From an uncultured Clostridia bacterium (GTDB lineage: Bacteria; Bacillota; Clostridia; TANB77; CAG-508), in assembly GCA_948517135.1 (NCBI GenBank), contig CAORJJ010000105.1:1-5285 (forward strand): 5,285 nucleotides of DNA, given 5' to 3'. A program made the position numbers and the translations under genes. Of the stretch, positions 1-5,285 are shown piece by piece (within the stretch, counting starts at the first letter, position 1; every line of letters starts with the position of its first letter). Under the pieces are notes generated by a model that had not been told where the DNA came from, made no database searches, and worked only from the letters and a program-made list of their open reading frames with translations.

Positions 1-228
1 ATGATATATTTTATTGAATTAATAAATAAAGACAATAAGAATGTAGAAAAACAAGAAGTAATAGAAAAATATAAAGAGATACCATTAGTTGGTATAGGTA
101 TAGGTATTCCAAAGTTGGAAAATGGAGAAACTAAATATGCTAGATATAAGGTAAATATAGTTGGACAAGAAAGTGGAATAAGTGCTTACAATTATATAGA
201 TGAAGAAGTAGATGAAGGAGATGAATAA
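1..228 (+). CDS. Z1 domain protein, C-terminal end only (5' truncated by the window)
   Basis: Open from the first base to a TAA at 226-228. The ATG at base 1 is most likely an internal methionine, because the 75 residues match only the extreme C-terminus of Z1-domain proteins (PF10593), which are several hundred residues or longer. The visible signature is a hydrophobic strand (IYFIELI, residues 2-8), then PLVGIGIGIPK (about residues 28-38) and KYARYKVNIV (about 45-54), followed by an acidic tail rich in Asp and Glu. In this family the 'P-hydrophobic-G-I-G-I-P' and 'Y-K-V-N' strands close the domain. Z1 proteins occur in restriction-modification and defence clusters, where they are thought to act with a nuclease and an ATPase; the biochemical role is not well defined. 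The end overlaps the next gene by 17 bases, implying a translationally coupled operon. The assignment rests on a short remembered motif plus very consistent neighbours. Confidence 0.75.
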   Translation: MIYFIELINKDNKNVEKQEVIEKYKEIPLVGIGIGIPKLENGETKYARYKVNIVGQESGISAYNYIDEEVDEGDE

Positions 229-1150
229 ATTGAATTTATGTGAAAAATTTGAAAATGAAAAAGAAACAAAAACGTATAGAAGATATGATGAAATACATAA
301 GTTTGATTGGTTTGTTGGATATAATGAAAATAATAACAAGTCTCTAGTATTGGTTATAATAGGAGAATTTACAAAATTTGAATCTACAAAAATCATAAAT
401 GTAAGATTAGAAAAAAGAATAGATAATAAGCTTTCTTTATCATTTAATTTAATAGATAATAATTATAGTGACATATTTTACAAATTTTGTGAAGATATGA
501 TAGAAAATACTAGAAATATTGACAATGATAATATTATAAAGTTTCTTAATATGAGATGGAATATGTGGAGAATTGCTTTTAAGAATTCAAGCAATAAAAT
601 ATTAAATGAAAATGAAATAAAAGGTTTAATTGGAGAGTTAATATTTTTAAATGAATATATGATTAAAAAATATGGAATTGAAAGAAGTATAAGAAGTTGG
701 CAAGGACCATTAAATTTTCATAAAGATTATGAAATAAGTGAAAATTGGTATGAAATAAAAGCTATTTCAAATAATAGTTTAACTGTTAATATTAGTTCAG
801 TTGAGCAATTAGAGTCAAATTTCAAAGGTGAATTAGATATAGTAATTTTAGAACAAGCTAATGAGTTAGTTAATGAATGTGTTTCTTTGAATAAATTGAT
901 ATCTATAATTAATAATAAAATCGATAATATAGATGTAAAGAGAATTTTTTGGAATAAGTTAGATAATATAGGATATTTATATGATGAAGAATATGATAAA
1001 TATAATTATAGAGTTATTGATATAAATAGGTATCGCGTTGAAGATGATACATTTCCAAGAATATTACGAAAAGAGTTGAAAAAAGGAATAATAAATGTAA
1101 GTTATGAAGTAGCACTAAATGATATAGATAGTTATCTAATAAAGGAGTAA
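212..1150 (+). CDS. PD-(D/E)XK motif nuclease, DUF4420 type
   Basis: Predicted cytoplasmic nuclease of 312 residues, within the usual range for the DUF4420/PF14390 family. Visible landmarks are HKFDWFVGY near residue 29 (the N-terminal 'H..DWFVG' strand), GLIGELIFL at 138-146 (helix bearing an active-site-type Glu142), W163 in RSWQGPLNF, and the catalytic core Asp172 ... Glu181-Ile-Lys183 in WYEIKA. SSVEQLE at 195-201 corresponds to the family's 'ss..QL' motif, and FPRIL at 281-285 to its C-terminal FPR motif. The PD-(D/E)XK triad looks complete, so the enzyme is probably active. No signal peptide or membrane segment is seen. The gene overlaps the Z1 gene and is followed after 3 bases by AIPR, so all three are probably co-translated. 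The start is uncertain: ATG 212 has only a weak purine stretch upstream, and AAGGAG (215-220) abuts ATG 221 but is ideally placed for TTG 230. The protein may therefore be 3 or 6 residues shorter. Confidence 0.85.
   Translation: MKEMNKLNLCEKFENEKETKTYRRYDEIHKFDWFVGYNENNNKSLVLVIIGEFTKFESTKIINVRLEKRIDNKLSLSFNLIDNNYSDIFYKFCEDMIENTRNIDNDNIIKFLNMRWNMWRIAFKNSSNKILNENEIKGLIGELIFLNEYMIKKYGIERSIRSWQGPLNFHKDYEISENWYEIKAISNNSLTVNISSVEQLESNFKGELDIVILEQANELVNECVSLNKLISIINNKIDNIDVKRIFWNKLDNIGYLYDEEYDKYNYRVIDINRYRVEDDTFPRILRKELKKGIINVSYEVALNDIDSYLIKE
215..220 (+). promoter_or_regulatory. Shine-Dalgarno AAGGAG inside the start of the nuclease gene
   Basis: This is the only strong Shine-Dalgarno sequence near the nuclease start. 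It lies downstream of ATG 212, touches ATG 221 with no spacer, and is 9 bases before an in-frame TTG at 230. It therefore argues for a TTG start or for coupled reinitiation after the Z1 stop at 226-228. Confidence 0.45.
1141..1147 (+). promoter_or_regulatory. Ribosome binding site of AIPR gene
   Basis: AAAGGAG ends 6 bases before ATG 1154 and is embedded in the last codons of the nuclease gene, whose TAA is at 1148-1150. The close packing supports one transcript with translational coupling and fixes the AIPR start. Confidence 0.75.
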
Positions 1151-1153
1151 TAT

Positions 1154-2875
1154 ATGAACTTAGTAGAATATCGTAATGAACTATTAGAAGAAATAAAAAT
1201 TTCTGCTGAAGCTAATTTAAGTGATGTATATGTAGAATATTTAAGATATGTTTGTGATATGTTACAAGATATTGAAGAAATAGAAGATTTTACAGAATGT
1301 TATTTTGAGGCAACTGGTAAAATGAATAAGAAAATAATGATAGATGGTTATAATTTTGATTCAGTTGATAAATCTTGTCTAATATTTATAAGTGATTTTT
1401 CAAATAGTGAAGAGTTGTTGACGATAACCAATACACAAATCGATAAATTATACGACAGAATGAAAGCGTTTATCGATAATAGTTTGAATGGATATATTCA
1501 GGAAAAATGCGAAATAAGTTCACTAGGATATGCTATTTCAAAAGACTTAAAGGAGAGAAAAGATGAAATATCAAAGTATAGATTTTATATTTTAACAGAT
1601 CAAATTATAAGTAATAGAGTAAAAAGAATAAGTAAAGAAAATATAGATGGAAAAGCAGTAGAACTGAATGTATGGGATATTAGTAGACTATATTCAATAG
1701 CTCAATCTAATATGGAAAAAGAAAATATCGAAATTGATTTTATTGAAAAGTTTGGAAAAGGTATTAATTGTGTTAAAGTCAATAATTGTGGAGGAGAGGA
1801 ATATGAACCATATTTAGCAGTTATACCAGGTGATATACTGGCAAATTTATATATAGATTATGGTGCTAGACTATTGGAGGGAAATGTTAGGTCTTTTTTG
1901 AGTGTAAAAGGAAAAGTAAATAAAGCAATAAGAAATACTATATTAAATGCTCCGAATATGTTTTTTGCATATAATAATGGAATAGCAGCTACTGCTACAA
2001 GTATAGAGTATCAAGAAAAAGATGGAGTAGGTATTATATCTCAAATTAAAGATTTACAAATTATAAATGGTGGACAAACTACAGCTTCAATTGCTAATGC
2101 AGTATTAAATAAAGAAAGTAATGCAAAAAACATATTTGTTCCAATGAAATTATCTGTTGTAGATAAAGAGAGAGCGATTGAAATGATTCCCATAATATCA
2201 AGATGTGCTAATAGTCAAAACAAAGTAGATGAAGCTGATTTCTTTTCTAATCATCCATACCATATTAGAATGGAAGAATATTCTAGAAAGATATTTGCAC
2301 CTGCAGTTAATGGAAATCAATATCAAACAGTTTGGTTTTATGAAAGAGCAAGAGGACAACATACACAAGAACAAATGAAGTTAACACTAGCAGAAAAGAA
2401 AAAATTTTTATTAAAGAATCCTAAAAATCAAGTTATAAAGAAAGTTGATTTAGCTAAATATATAAATACATATGAGGGATATCCTCATATAGTAAGTAAG
2501 GGTGCACAATATAGTATGAGATTCTTTGCTGAAAGAATAGATAAAGAATGGGAAAAAGCAGAGTTTAATTTTAATGATGTTTATTATAGAAATGCTATAT
2601 CGTTAGCTATATTATTTAAAGAAACGGAAAAATTAGTTGCAAATCAAGATTGGTACAAGGCAATTAAATCATATAGAGCAAATATAGTAACATATTCAAT
2701 AAGCATATTATTTTATATTGTAAAAAAAATATATAAAGAAAAAAATATAAATTTAAAGTTAATATGGAATAAGCAAAGATTATATAGAGAAATTGAAGAA
2801 CAATTAATAATTACAACTAAAGAAGTATATGAATTTATTACTAGAGAAGATAGAATAACATTGAATGTAACATAA
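1154..2875 (+). CDS. AIPR (abortive infection phage resistance) protein, truncated 573-residue product
   Basis: This is the part of the AIPR gene that can be translated as the sequence stands. The PF10592 core is unmistakable: DYGARLLEGNVRSFLSVKGK at 235-254 (the 'G-R-L-L-E-x-N-V-R-x-F-L' hallmark), NAPNMFFAYNNGIAATATS at 265-283 ('P-x-x-F-F-x-Y-N-N-G-I'), DLQIINGGQTTASI at 300-313 ('I-x-N-G-G-Q-T'), then KLSVVD at 332-337 and WFYERARGQ at 394-402. The N-terminal ~200 residues are the less conserved region that precedes the core. AIPR proteins are linked to abortive phage infection and occur with restriction-like nucleases; the mechanism is not settled. All core motifs survive, but about 120 C-terminal residues are lost, so whether this product folds or functions is open. 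It sits three bases after the nuclease stop and has a strong ribosome binding site. Confidence 0.85.
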   Translation: MNLVEYRNELLEEIKISAEANLSDVYVEYLRYVCDMLQDIEEIEDFTECYFEATGKMNKKIMIDGYNFDSVDKSCLIFISDFSNSEELLTITNTQIDKLYDRMKAFIDNSLNGYIQEKCEISSLGYAISKDLKERKDEISKYRFYILTDQIISNRVKRISKENIDGKAVELNVWDISRLYSIAQSNMEKENIEIDFIEKFGKGINCVKVNNCGGEEYEPYLAVIPGDILANLYIDYGARLLEGNVRSFLSVKGKVNKAIRNTILNAPNMFFAYNNGIAATATSIEYQEKDGVGIISQIKDLQIINGGQTTASIANAVLNKESNAKNIFVPMKLSVVDKERAIEMIPIISRCANSQNKVDEADFFSNHPYHIRMEEYSRKIFAPAVNGNQYQTVWFYERARGQHTQEQMKLTLAEKKKFLLKNPKNQVIKKVDLAKYINTYEGYPHIVSKGAQYSMRFFAERIDKEWEKAEFNFNDVYYRNAISLAILFKETEKLVANQDWYKAIKSYRANIVTYSISILFYIVKKIYKEKNINLKLIWNKQRLYREIEEQLIITTKEVYEFITREDRITLNVT

Positions 2876-3238
2876 TGGTGTAAGAAAGAGACTTGTTGGG
2901 AAAGAGCTAAAAATGAAAAATGGACAATAAATGATTCATTTATTAATTCATTAATTGATGTAAACGAAACTAATGAAGAATTTCAAGAAAGCAAAAAGGA
3001 AAGAAAGATATTAAATGAATTAAATTTAGAAATGGAGATTGTAAAACTAGGAGCAGATTATTGGAGAGAGGTATTAAAATGGGGATTAGAAAGAAATCTA
3101 ATAAATCCTATAGAACAAAGTTTTTTAGAGGTTGCTGCTAATTTTGACAAAACATATAAAACGCCATCTAATAGACAAGCAAAGAGAATTTTTGAAATTA
3201 GAGAAAAATTATATGAAGAAGGTTTAAAAAAAGTATAA
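1154..3238 (+). pseudogene. AIPR family protein, full-length gene interrupted by one in-frame TAA
   Basis: Seen directly: the frame that starts at ATG 1154 stops at TAA 2873-2875, then continues in the same frame without any further stop to TAA 3236-3238. Reading through gives 694 residues with one nonsense position (codon 574). The join reads NVT-stop-WCKKETCWERAK. The downstream 120 residues contain DYWREVLKWGLERN and TPSNRQAKRIFEIR, which resemble the usual C-terminal end of AIPR proteins: a W-containing helix, then a 'P-S-x-x-Q-A' helix. The simplest explanation is a single-base nonsense mutation, such as GAA to TAA. The downstream part has no convincing ribosome binding site; its first in-frame ATG (3032) lacks one. 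Independent translation of the tail is thus unlikely. Alternatives are a sequencing error or low-level readthrough. Other genes here end in TAA, so TAA is not reassigned. Confidence 0.8.
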
Positions 3239-3275
3239 AAATTTATATTTAGCTCTGGTAGTAAAAAACAAAATT

Positions 3276-3284
3276 TGATAAAAT
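3276..3284 (+). promoter_or_regulatory. Possible extended -10 promoter for the methyltransferase
   Basis: TGATAAAAT fits an extended -10 element (TG-N-TATAAT with one mismatch) about 30 bases before ATG 3314, giving a short leader. No good -35 hexamer lies 16-18 bases upstream, and AT-rich DNA yields such matches by chance. The 75-base gap after AIPR shows no terminator hairpin, so operon read-through is equally possible. Confidence 0.3.
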
Positions 3285-3302
3285 ACATAATAGAATAAAA
3301 AA

Positions 3303-3307
3303 AGAGG
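3303..3307 (+). promoter_or_regulatory. Ribosome binding site of the methyltransferase
   Basis: AGAGG lies 6 bases before ATG 3314. Catalytic motif I begins only a few residues into the protein, as in most C5-cytosine methyltransferases, which supports this start. Confidence 0.6.
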
Positions 3308-3313
3308 TAAATT

Positions 3314-4660
3314 ATGTTTAAAGTGGTAGAAACATTTAGTGGTATAGGTAGTCAGGCTAAGGCATTAGAGAACATAGGAATAGAACATAAAATATTATAT
3401 ACTGCGGATTGGGATATAAATGCGATAATTGCATATGATTTAATTCATAATGGAAAACAAGATTTAAAAAAATATGAGAGATTATCAAGAGAAGAGATTA
3501 TTAATAAATTAAATAAATATACATTAAGTATGAATGGTAAAAAACCAGCAACGAAAAGAGCAATACAAAATTTAAAATATGATGTAATAATTAGATTATT
3601 AGCTTCAATTGAAAGAACAAATAATTTAGTTAGTATAACTGATGTAAAAGGTAAACAATTACCAAATGATGTAGATCTTTTAACATATTCATTTCCATGT
3701 CAAGACTTATCTGTAGCGGGTTTTTGGCATGGTAATAAAGGAGGAATAGATAGAGAAGCACATAATAGGTCAGGAATGCTTTGGGAAATAGAAAGAATAT
3801 TAAAAGAAAGAGTAGAATCTAATTTACAACTTCCTAAATTTTTATTGATGGAAAATGTAAGTGCTATTTTAACCAATAGACATAAGCAAAATTTTGAAGA
3901 ATGGACAAATTATTTAAAAGAAATTGGTTATACGAATCATATATATACTTTAAATGCTAGTGATTTTGGAATACCACAAAAGAGAGTTAGGACATATATG
4001 GTAAGTGTTTTTACAAATAATAATAAAGATAAAGAAAATCAAGTTGAAAGGTTCTTTGAAAAGAATAATCTTGAAAAAAAAGAATATGTTAAAAGTATAA
4101 TATCTAAACATAGAAATTTGGAAGATGATATATTAAAATTAAATTATAAAAACAAGCAATATAGAAAAGAAGCCTGTGAATGCCAACCTAATGATACAGA
4201 ATCAAGAAGAGAGATATACAAAAAGAATGATATATTATATACTAATAATAAAGTTAATAATATTATTGTTTCAACAGTTACTACAAAACAAGATAGACAT
4301 CCTAATTCTGGATTAATAGATTATGTGAGTAAAGATAGTAGTAAAAGTAACTATAGATATTTAACGCCTAGAGAGTGCTTTTTGCTAATGGGATTTGATG
4401 AAAGGGATTTTCAAAGGATAATAGATAATAATTTTAATTCTAGAAAAAACGAGAAATTTTTTACTAGAGATAAATTATATAAAATGGCAGGAAATAGTAT
4501 AGTAGTAAATGTATTAGAAGAAATATTTAAACAGATTGTATATATTGAAGAAGAAATTTTAACTGAAAAACAATCAACTACTATAGATATATTAAAAGAG
4601 CAAATAAAATTGGTAAATAGTATAACTAGCAAAGAAATAAAGCATCCAATATTTACTTAA
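3314..4660 (+). CDS. DNA (cytosine-5-)-methyltransferase
   Basis: Transfers a methyl group from S-adenosylmethionine to C5 of cytosine in a specific DNA site. The 448 residues carry the family motifs in order: motif I VVETFSGIGSQAKAL (4-18), motif IV YSFPCQDLSVAG (125-136, nucleophile Cys129), RSGMLWEIERIL (152-163), motif VI LLMENVSAI (177-185), motif VIII GIPQKRVRTYMV (219-230), motif IX LTPRECFLLMGF (350-361) and motif X MAGNSIVVNVLEEIF (391-405). The stretch between motifs VIII and IX, roughly 235-345 and including TVTTKQDRHPNSG, would be the target-recognition region; the target sequence cannot be read from it. A tail of about 40 residues follows motif X. All catalytic residues are present and the frame is intact, so it should be active. 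It is the last gene of the cassette and probably protects host DNA from the associated nuclease. An orphan role is possible if the restriction half is dead. Confidence 0.95.
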   Translation: MFKVVETFSGIGSQAKALENIGIEHKILYTADWDINAIIAYDLIHNGKQDLKKYERLSREEIINKLNKYTLSMNGKKPATKRAIQNLKYDVIIRLLASIERTNNLVSITDVKGKQLPNDVDLLTYSFPCQDLSVAGFWHGNKGGIDREAHNRSGMLWEIERILKERVESNLQLPKFLLMENVSAILTNRHKQNFEEWTNYLKEIGYTNHIYTLNASDFGIPQKRVRTYMVSVFTNNNKDKENQVERFFEKNNLEKKEYVKSIISKHRNLEDDILKLNYKNKQYRKEACECQPNDTESRREIYKKNDILYTNNKVNNIIVSTVTTKQDRHPNSGLIDYVSKDSSKSNYRYLTPRECFLLMGFDERDFQRIIDNNFNSRKNEKFFTRDKLYKMAGNSIVVNVLEEIFKQIVYIEEEILTEKQSTTIDILKEQIKLVNSITSKEIKHPIFT

Positions 4661-4667
4661 AATTTAG

Positions 4668-4703
4668 AAGTGAGATTTATATAAAAATAAATCTTGCTTT
4701 TTT
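4668..4703 (+). terminator. Intrinsic terminator after the methyltransferase
   Basis: A 12-base-pair stem (4668-4679 with 4688-4699, including two G-U wobbles) closes an 8-base loop and runs into six T (4698-4703). It begins 7 bases after the methyltransferase stop and ends 21 bases before the stop of the convergent gene. It may also slow transcription from the opposite strand, where the trailing T-run is poorer. Confidence 0.8.
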
Positions 4704-4724
4704 ATTAAAAATTAAAAATAAGTA

Positions 4725-5108
4725 CTAATTTAAATATTTTGTTTTCATAACACATGTTAACTCATCTATAAATTTACTATTAATAAAGTAAAATTCATCA
4801 TATTCAAAACCAAAGATTTTTTCAAAGTTTTTAATGGATAAATCTTCATTTCTATGATCTAGTGAATATTTTATAGCATTTCTAATTTGAGCAGAATTGA
4901 AAGAAGGATAACTATTTGCAATTTCATTATAAATATTTTCCAAGATATAGAACTCATTATCGGAGATAATTAATAATTGAATAGCTTTATTAATAAACTT
5001 TGTTCCTTTTAAAGTAGGGTTTAAGCCTAAGGAACGAAGTTTATTATTTATGGATAAAACTTGTGCTGGACTTATTGAATTAACTATTGTAGCAGTAGAA
5101 GTATTCAA
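4725..5108 (-). CDS. Stand-alone Spo0A C-terminal-type DNA-binding protein
   Basis: A 127-residue protein resembling the effector domain of the sporulation regulator Spo0A (PF08769) but without the phosphoacceptor receiver domain. Visible matches are LRSLGLNPTLKGTKFINKAI at 24-43 (Spo0A has 'L-x-x-x-G-x-P-x-x-x-K-G-x-x-Y-L-R-x-A-I'), a predicted recognition helix SAQIRNAIKYSLDH at 72-85 (aligning with Spo0A 'S-R-V-E-R-A-I-R-H-A-I-E'), FEKIFGF at 95-101 and INSKFIDEL at 109-117 (Spo0A 'N-S-E-F-I-A'). The helix has Arg-Asn ... Lys where Spo0A has Glu-Arg ... Arg, so DNA specificity probably differs. The start is TTG 5108, because GGAGG lies 8 bases before it; the frame is open further to a TTG at 5135, but that start would place the ribosome binding site inside the gene. 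It is convergent with the methyltransferase and has its own promoter. It probably acts as a cytoplasmic transcription factor of unknown targets, not as Spo0A itself. Confidence 0.75.
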   Translation of the reverse strand: MNTSTATIVNSISPAQVLSINNKLRSLGLNPTLKGTKFINKAIQLLIISDNEFYILENIYNEIANSYPSFNSAQIRNAIKYSLDHRNEDLSIKNFEKIFGFEYDEFYFINSKFIDELTCVMKTKYLN

Positions 5109-5116
5109 TTTTATTA

Positions 5117-5121
5117 CCTCC
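5117..5121 (-). promoter_or_regulatory. Ribosome binding site deciding the Spo0A_C-like start
   Basis: GGAGG on the minus strand sits 8 bases before TTG 5108. A consensus site at ideal spacing favours this TTG over the upstream in-frame TTG (5135) and ATG (5123-5121), which would put it within or at the start of the coding region. Confidence 0.7.
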
Positions 5122-5161
5122 ATTAAAGTTATCAAAGTAAATAGAATTAAATGCTTAAGTG

Positions 5162-5190
5162 TAGTATAAGTAAGTACAATATTAGTATAA
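5162..5190. repeat. Two direct copies of TAGTATAA, 21 bases apart
   Basis: Identical octamers at 5162-5169 and 5183-5190, spaced two helical turns apart. The second covers the -10 of the minus-strand promoter. They may be a duplicated -10 or a paired operator half-site, but AT-rich octamers recur easily by chance. Confidence 0.35.
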
Positions 5191-5212
5191 CAAAATAGAA
5201 TTTACATAACAA
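5184..5212 (-). promoter_or_regulatory. SigA-type promoter of the Spo0A_C-like gene
   Basis: On the minus strand, TTGTTA (5212-5207, four of six matches to the -35 consensus) and TATACT (5189-5184, five of six to the -10 consensus) are separated by exactly 17 bases. A TG one base before the -10 makes it an extended -10. The leader to TTG 5108 would be about 70 bases. No Spo0A box (TGNCGAA) is present in this region, so classical Spo0A control is not indicated. Confidence 0.6.
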
Positions 5213-5222
5213 ATAAGTTAAA

Positions 5223-5239
5223 AGTGCATGATATGCACT
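5223..5239. repeat. Perfect 7-base inverted repeat upstream of the Spo0A_C-like promoter
   Basis: AGTGCAT-GAT-ATGCACT is a perfect dyad with a 3-base centre, and it is the most GC-containing element in the local AT-rich DNA. It lies 10 bases upstream of the -35 of the minus-strand promoter, a position fitting a regulator binding site. On the minus strand it is followed by TTTT, so it could instead be a weak terminator for a gene entering from beyond the window. Confidence 0.5.
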
Positions 5240-5285
5240 AAAATTAACTAATTTTTATTAAAAAATTGTAAAAAGTATAGGAAGT

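Noticed and set aside
91..108. Three near-perfect GGTATA hexamers, a possible phase-variable repeat
   Set aside because: They encode the conserved VGIGIG strand of the Z1 C-terminus, and a hexamer change would not shift the frame.
85..396. Minus-strand frame of 103 codons opposite the Z1/nuclease junction
   Set aside because: Its Phe/Ser/Tyr-rich composition is that of antisense AT-rich coding DNA, and it overlaps two well-supported genes; it is a shadow.
2875..2883. ATG overlapping the AIPR premature stop (TAATG) as a reinitiation site for the tail
   Set aside because: That ATG is in another frame and meets TAA after two codons (ATG GTG TAA), so it cannot restore the C-terminal part.
3032..3238. 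Separate 68-residue gene between AIPR and the methyltransferase
   Set aside because: It is in the same frame as AIPR, has no ribosome binding site, and is simply the end of the interrupted AIPR C-terminus, open back to 2876.
3058..3288. Minus-strand frame of 76 codons
   Set aside because: It is antisense to the AIPR tail and shows no recognisable motif or clear start signal.
4411..4632. Minus-strand hydrophobic frame of 73 codons
   Set aside because: It is antisense to methyltransferase motifs IX-X; its hydrophobicity is a by-product of AT-rich complement codons.
5109..5135. Nine-codon N-terminal extension of the Spo0A_C-like protein from TTG 5135
   Set aside because: The GGAGG ribosome binding site would lie inside this extension; TTG 5108 is correctly spaced from it.
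5245..5272. AT-only inverted stretch (AATTTTT...AAAAATT) as a terminator or attachment site
   Set aside because: It has no G/C pairs and is low complexity; such matches are expected by chance at this base composition.
1..5285. CRISPR array, tRNA, rRNA, transposase or long terminal repeats
   Set aside because: No regularly spaced repeats, cloverleaf-like GC-richer segments, transposase motifs or paired long inverted repeats were seen on either strand.

Overview
The window is very A+T-rich (roughly three quarters A/T by eye), with AGA-dominated arginine codons, ATA isoleucine codons and strong GGAG-type ribosome binding sites. This suggests a low-G+C Firmicute. A stand-alone Spo0A-type DNA-binding protein near the right end points to an endospore-forming clostridium (Clostridium sensu lato). 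The species cannot be fixed from this sequence.

Layout, left to right: (1) bases 1-228 are the 3' end of a Z1-domain gene whose body lies outside the window. (2) Bases 212-1150 encode a PD-(D/E)XK nuclease of the DUF4420 (PF14390) type, overlapping the Z1 gene. (3) Bases 1154-3238 are an AIPR-family gene (abortive infection protein, PF10592), three bases after the nuclease. It is split by one in-frame TAA at 2873-2875; the same frame then stays open for 120 more codons that look like the normal AIPR C-terminus. (4) Bases 3314-4660 encode an intact C5-cytosine DNA methyltransferase, followed by a convincing hairpin terminator. (5) On the opposite strand, 5108-4725 encodes a small Spo0A_C-like DNA-binding protein with its own promoter. 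The remainder to 5285 is regulatory or featureless AT-rich DNA with one clean short palindrome.

Genes 1-4 form a recognisable restriction-modification/phage-defence cassette. Z1, DUF4420 nuclease, AIPR protein and cytosine methyltransferase are known to cluster, commonly with a MutL/MORC-type GHKL ATPase, which would be expected upstream of base 1. The methyltransferase presumably marks self DNA, while the Z1, nuclease and AIPR proteins act on unmarked DNA or in an abortive response. The general cassette is therefore not new. The notable points are the single nonsense codon that breaks AIPR while the methyltransferase stays intact, and the solo Spo0A_C regulator convergent with the cassette.
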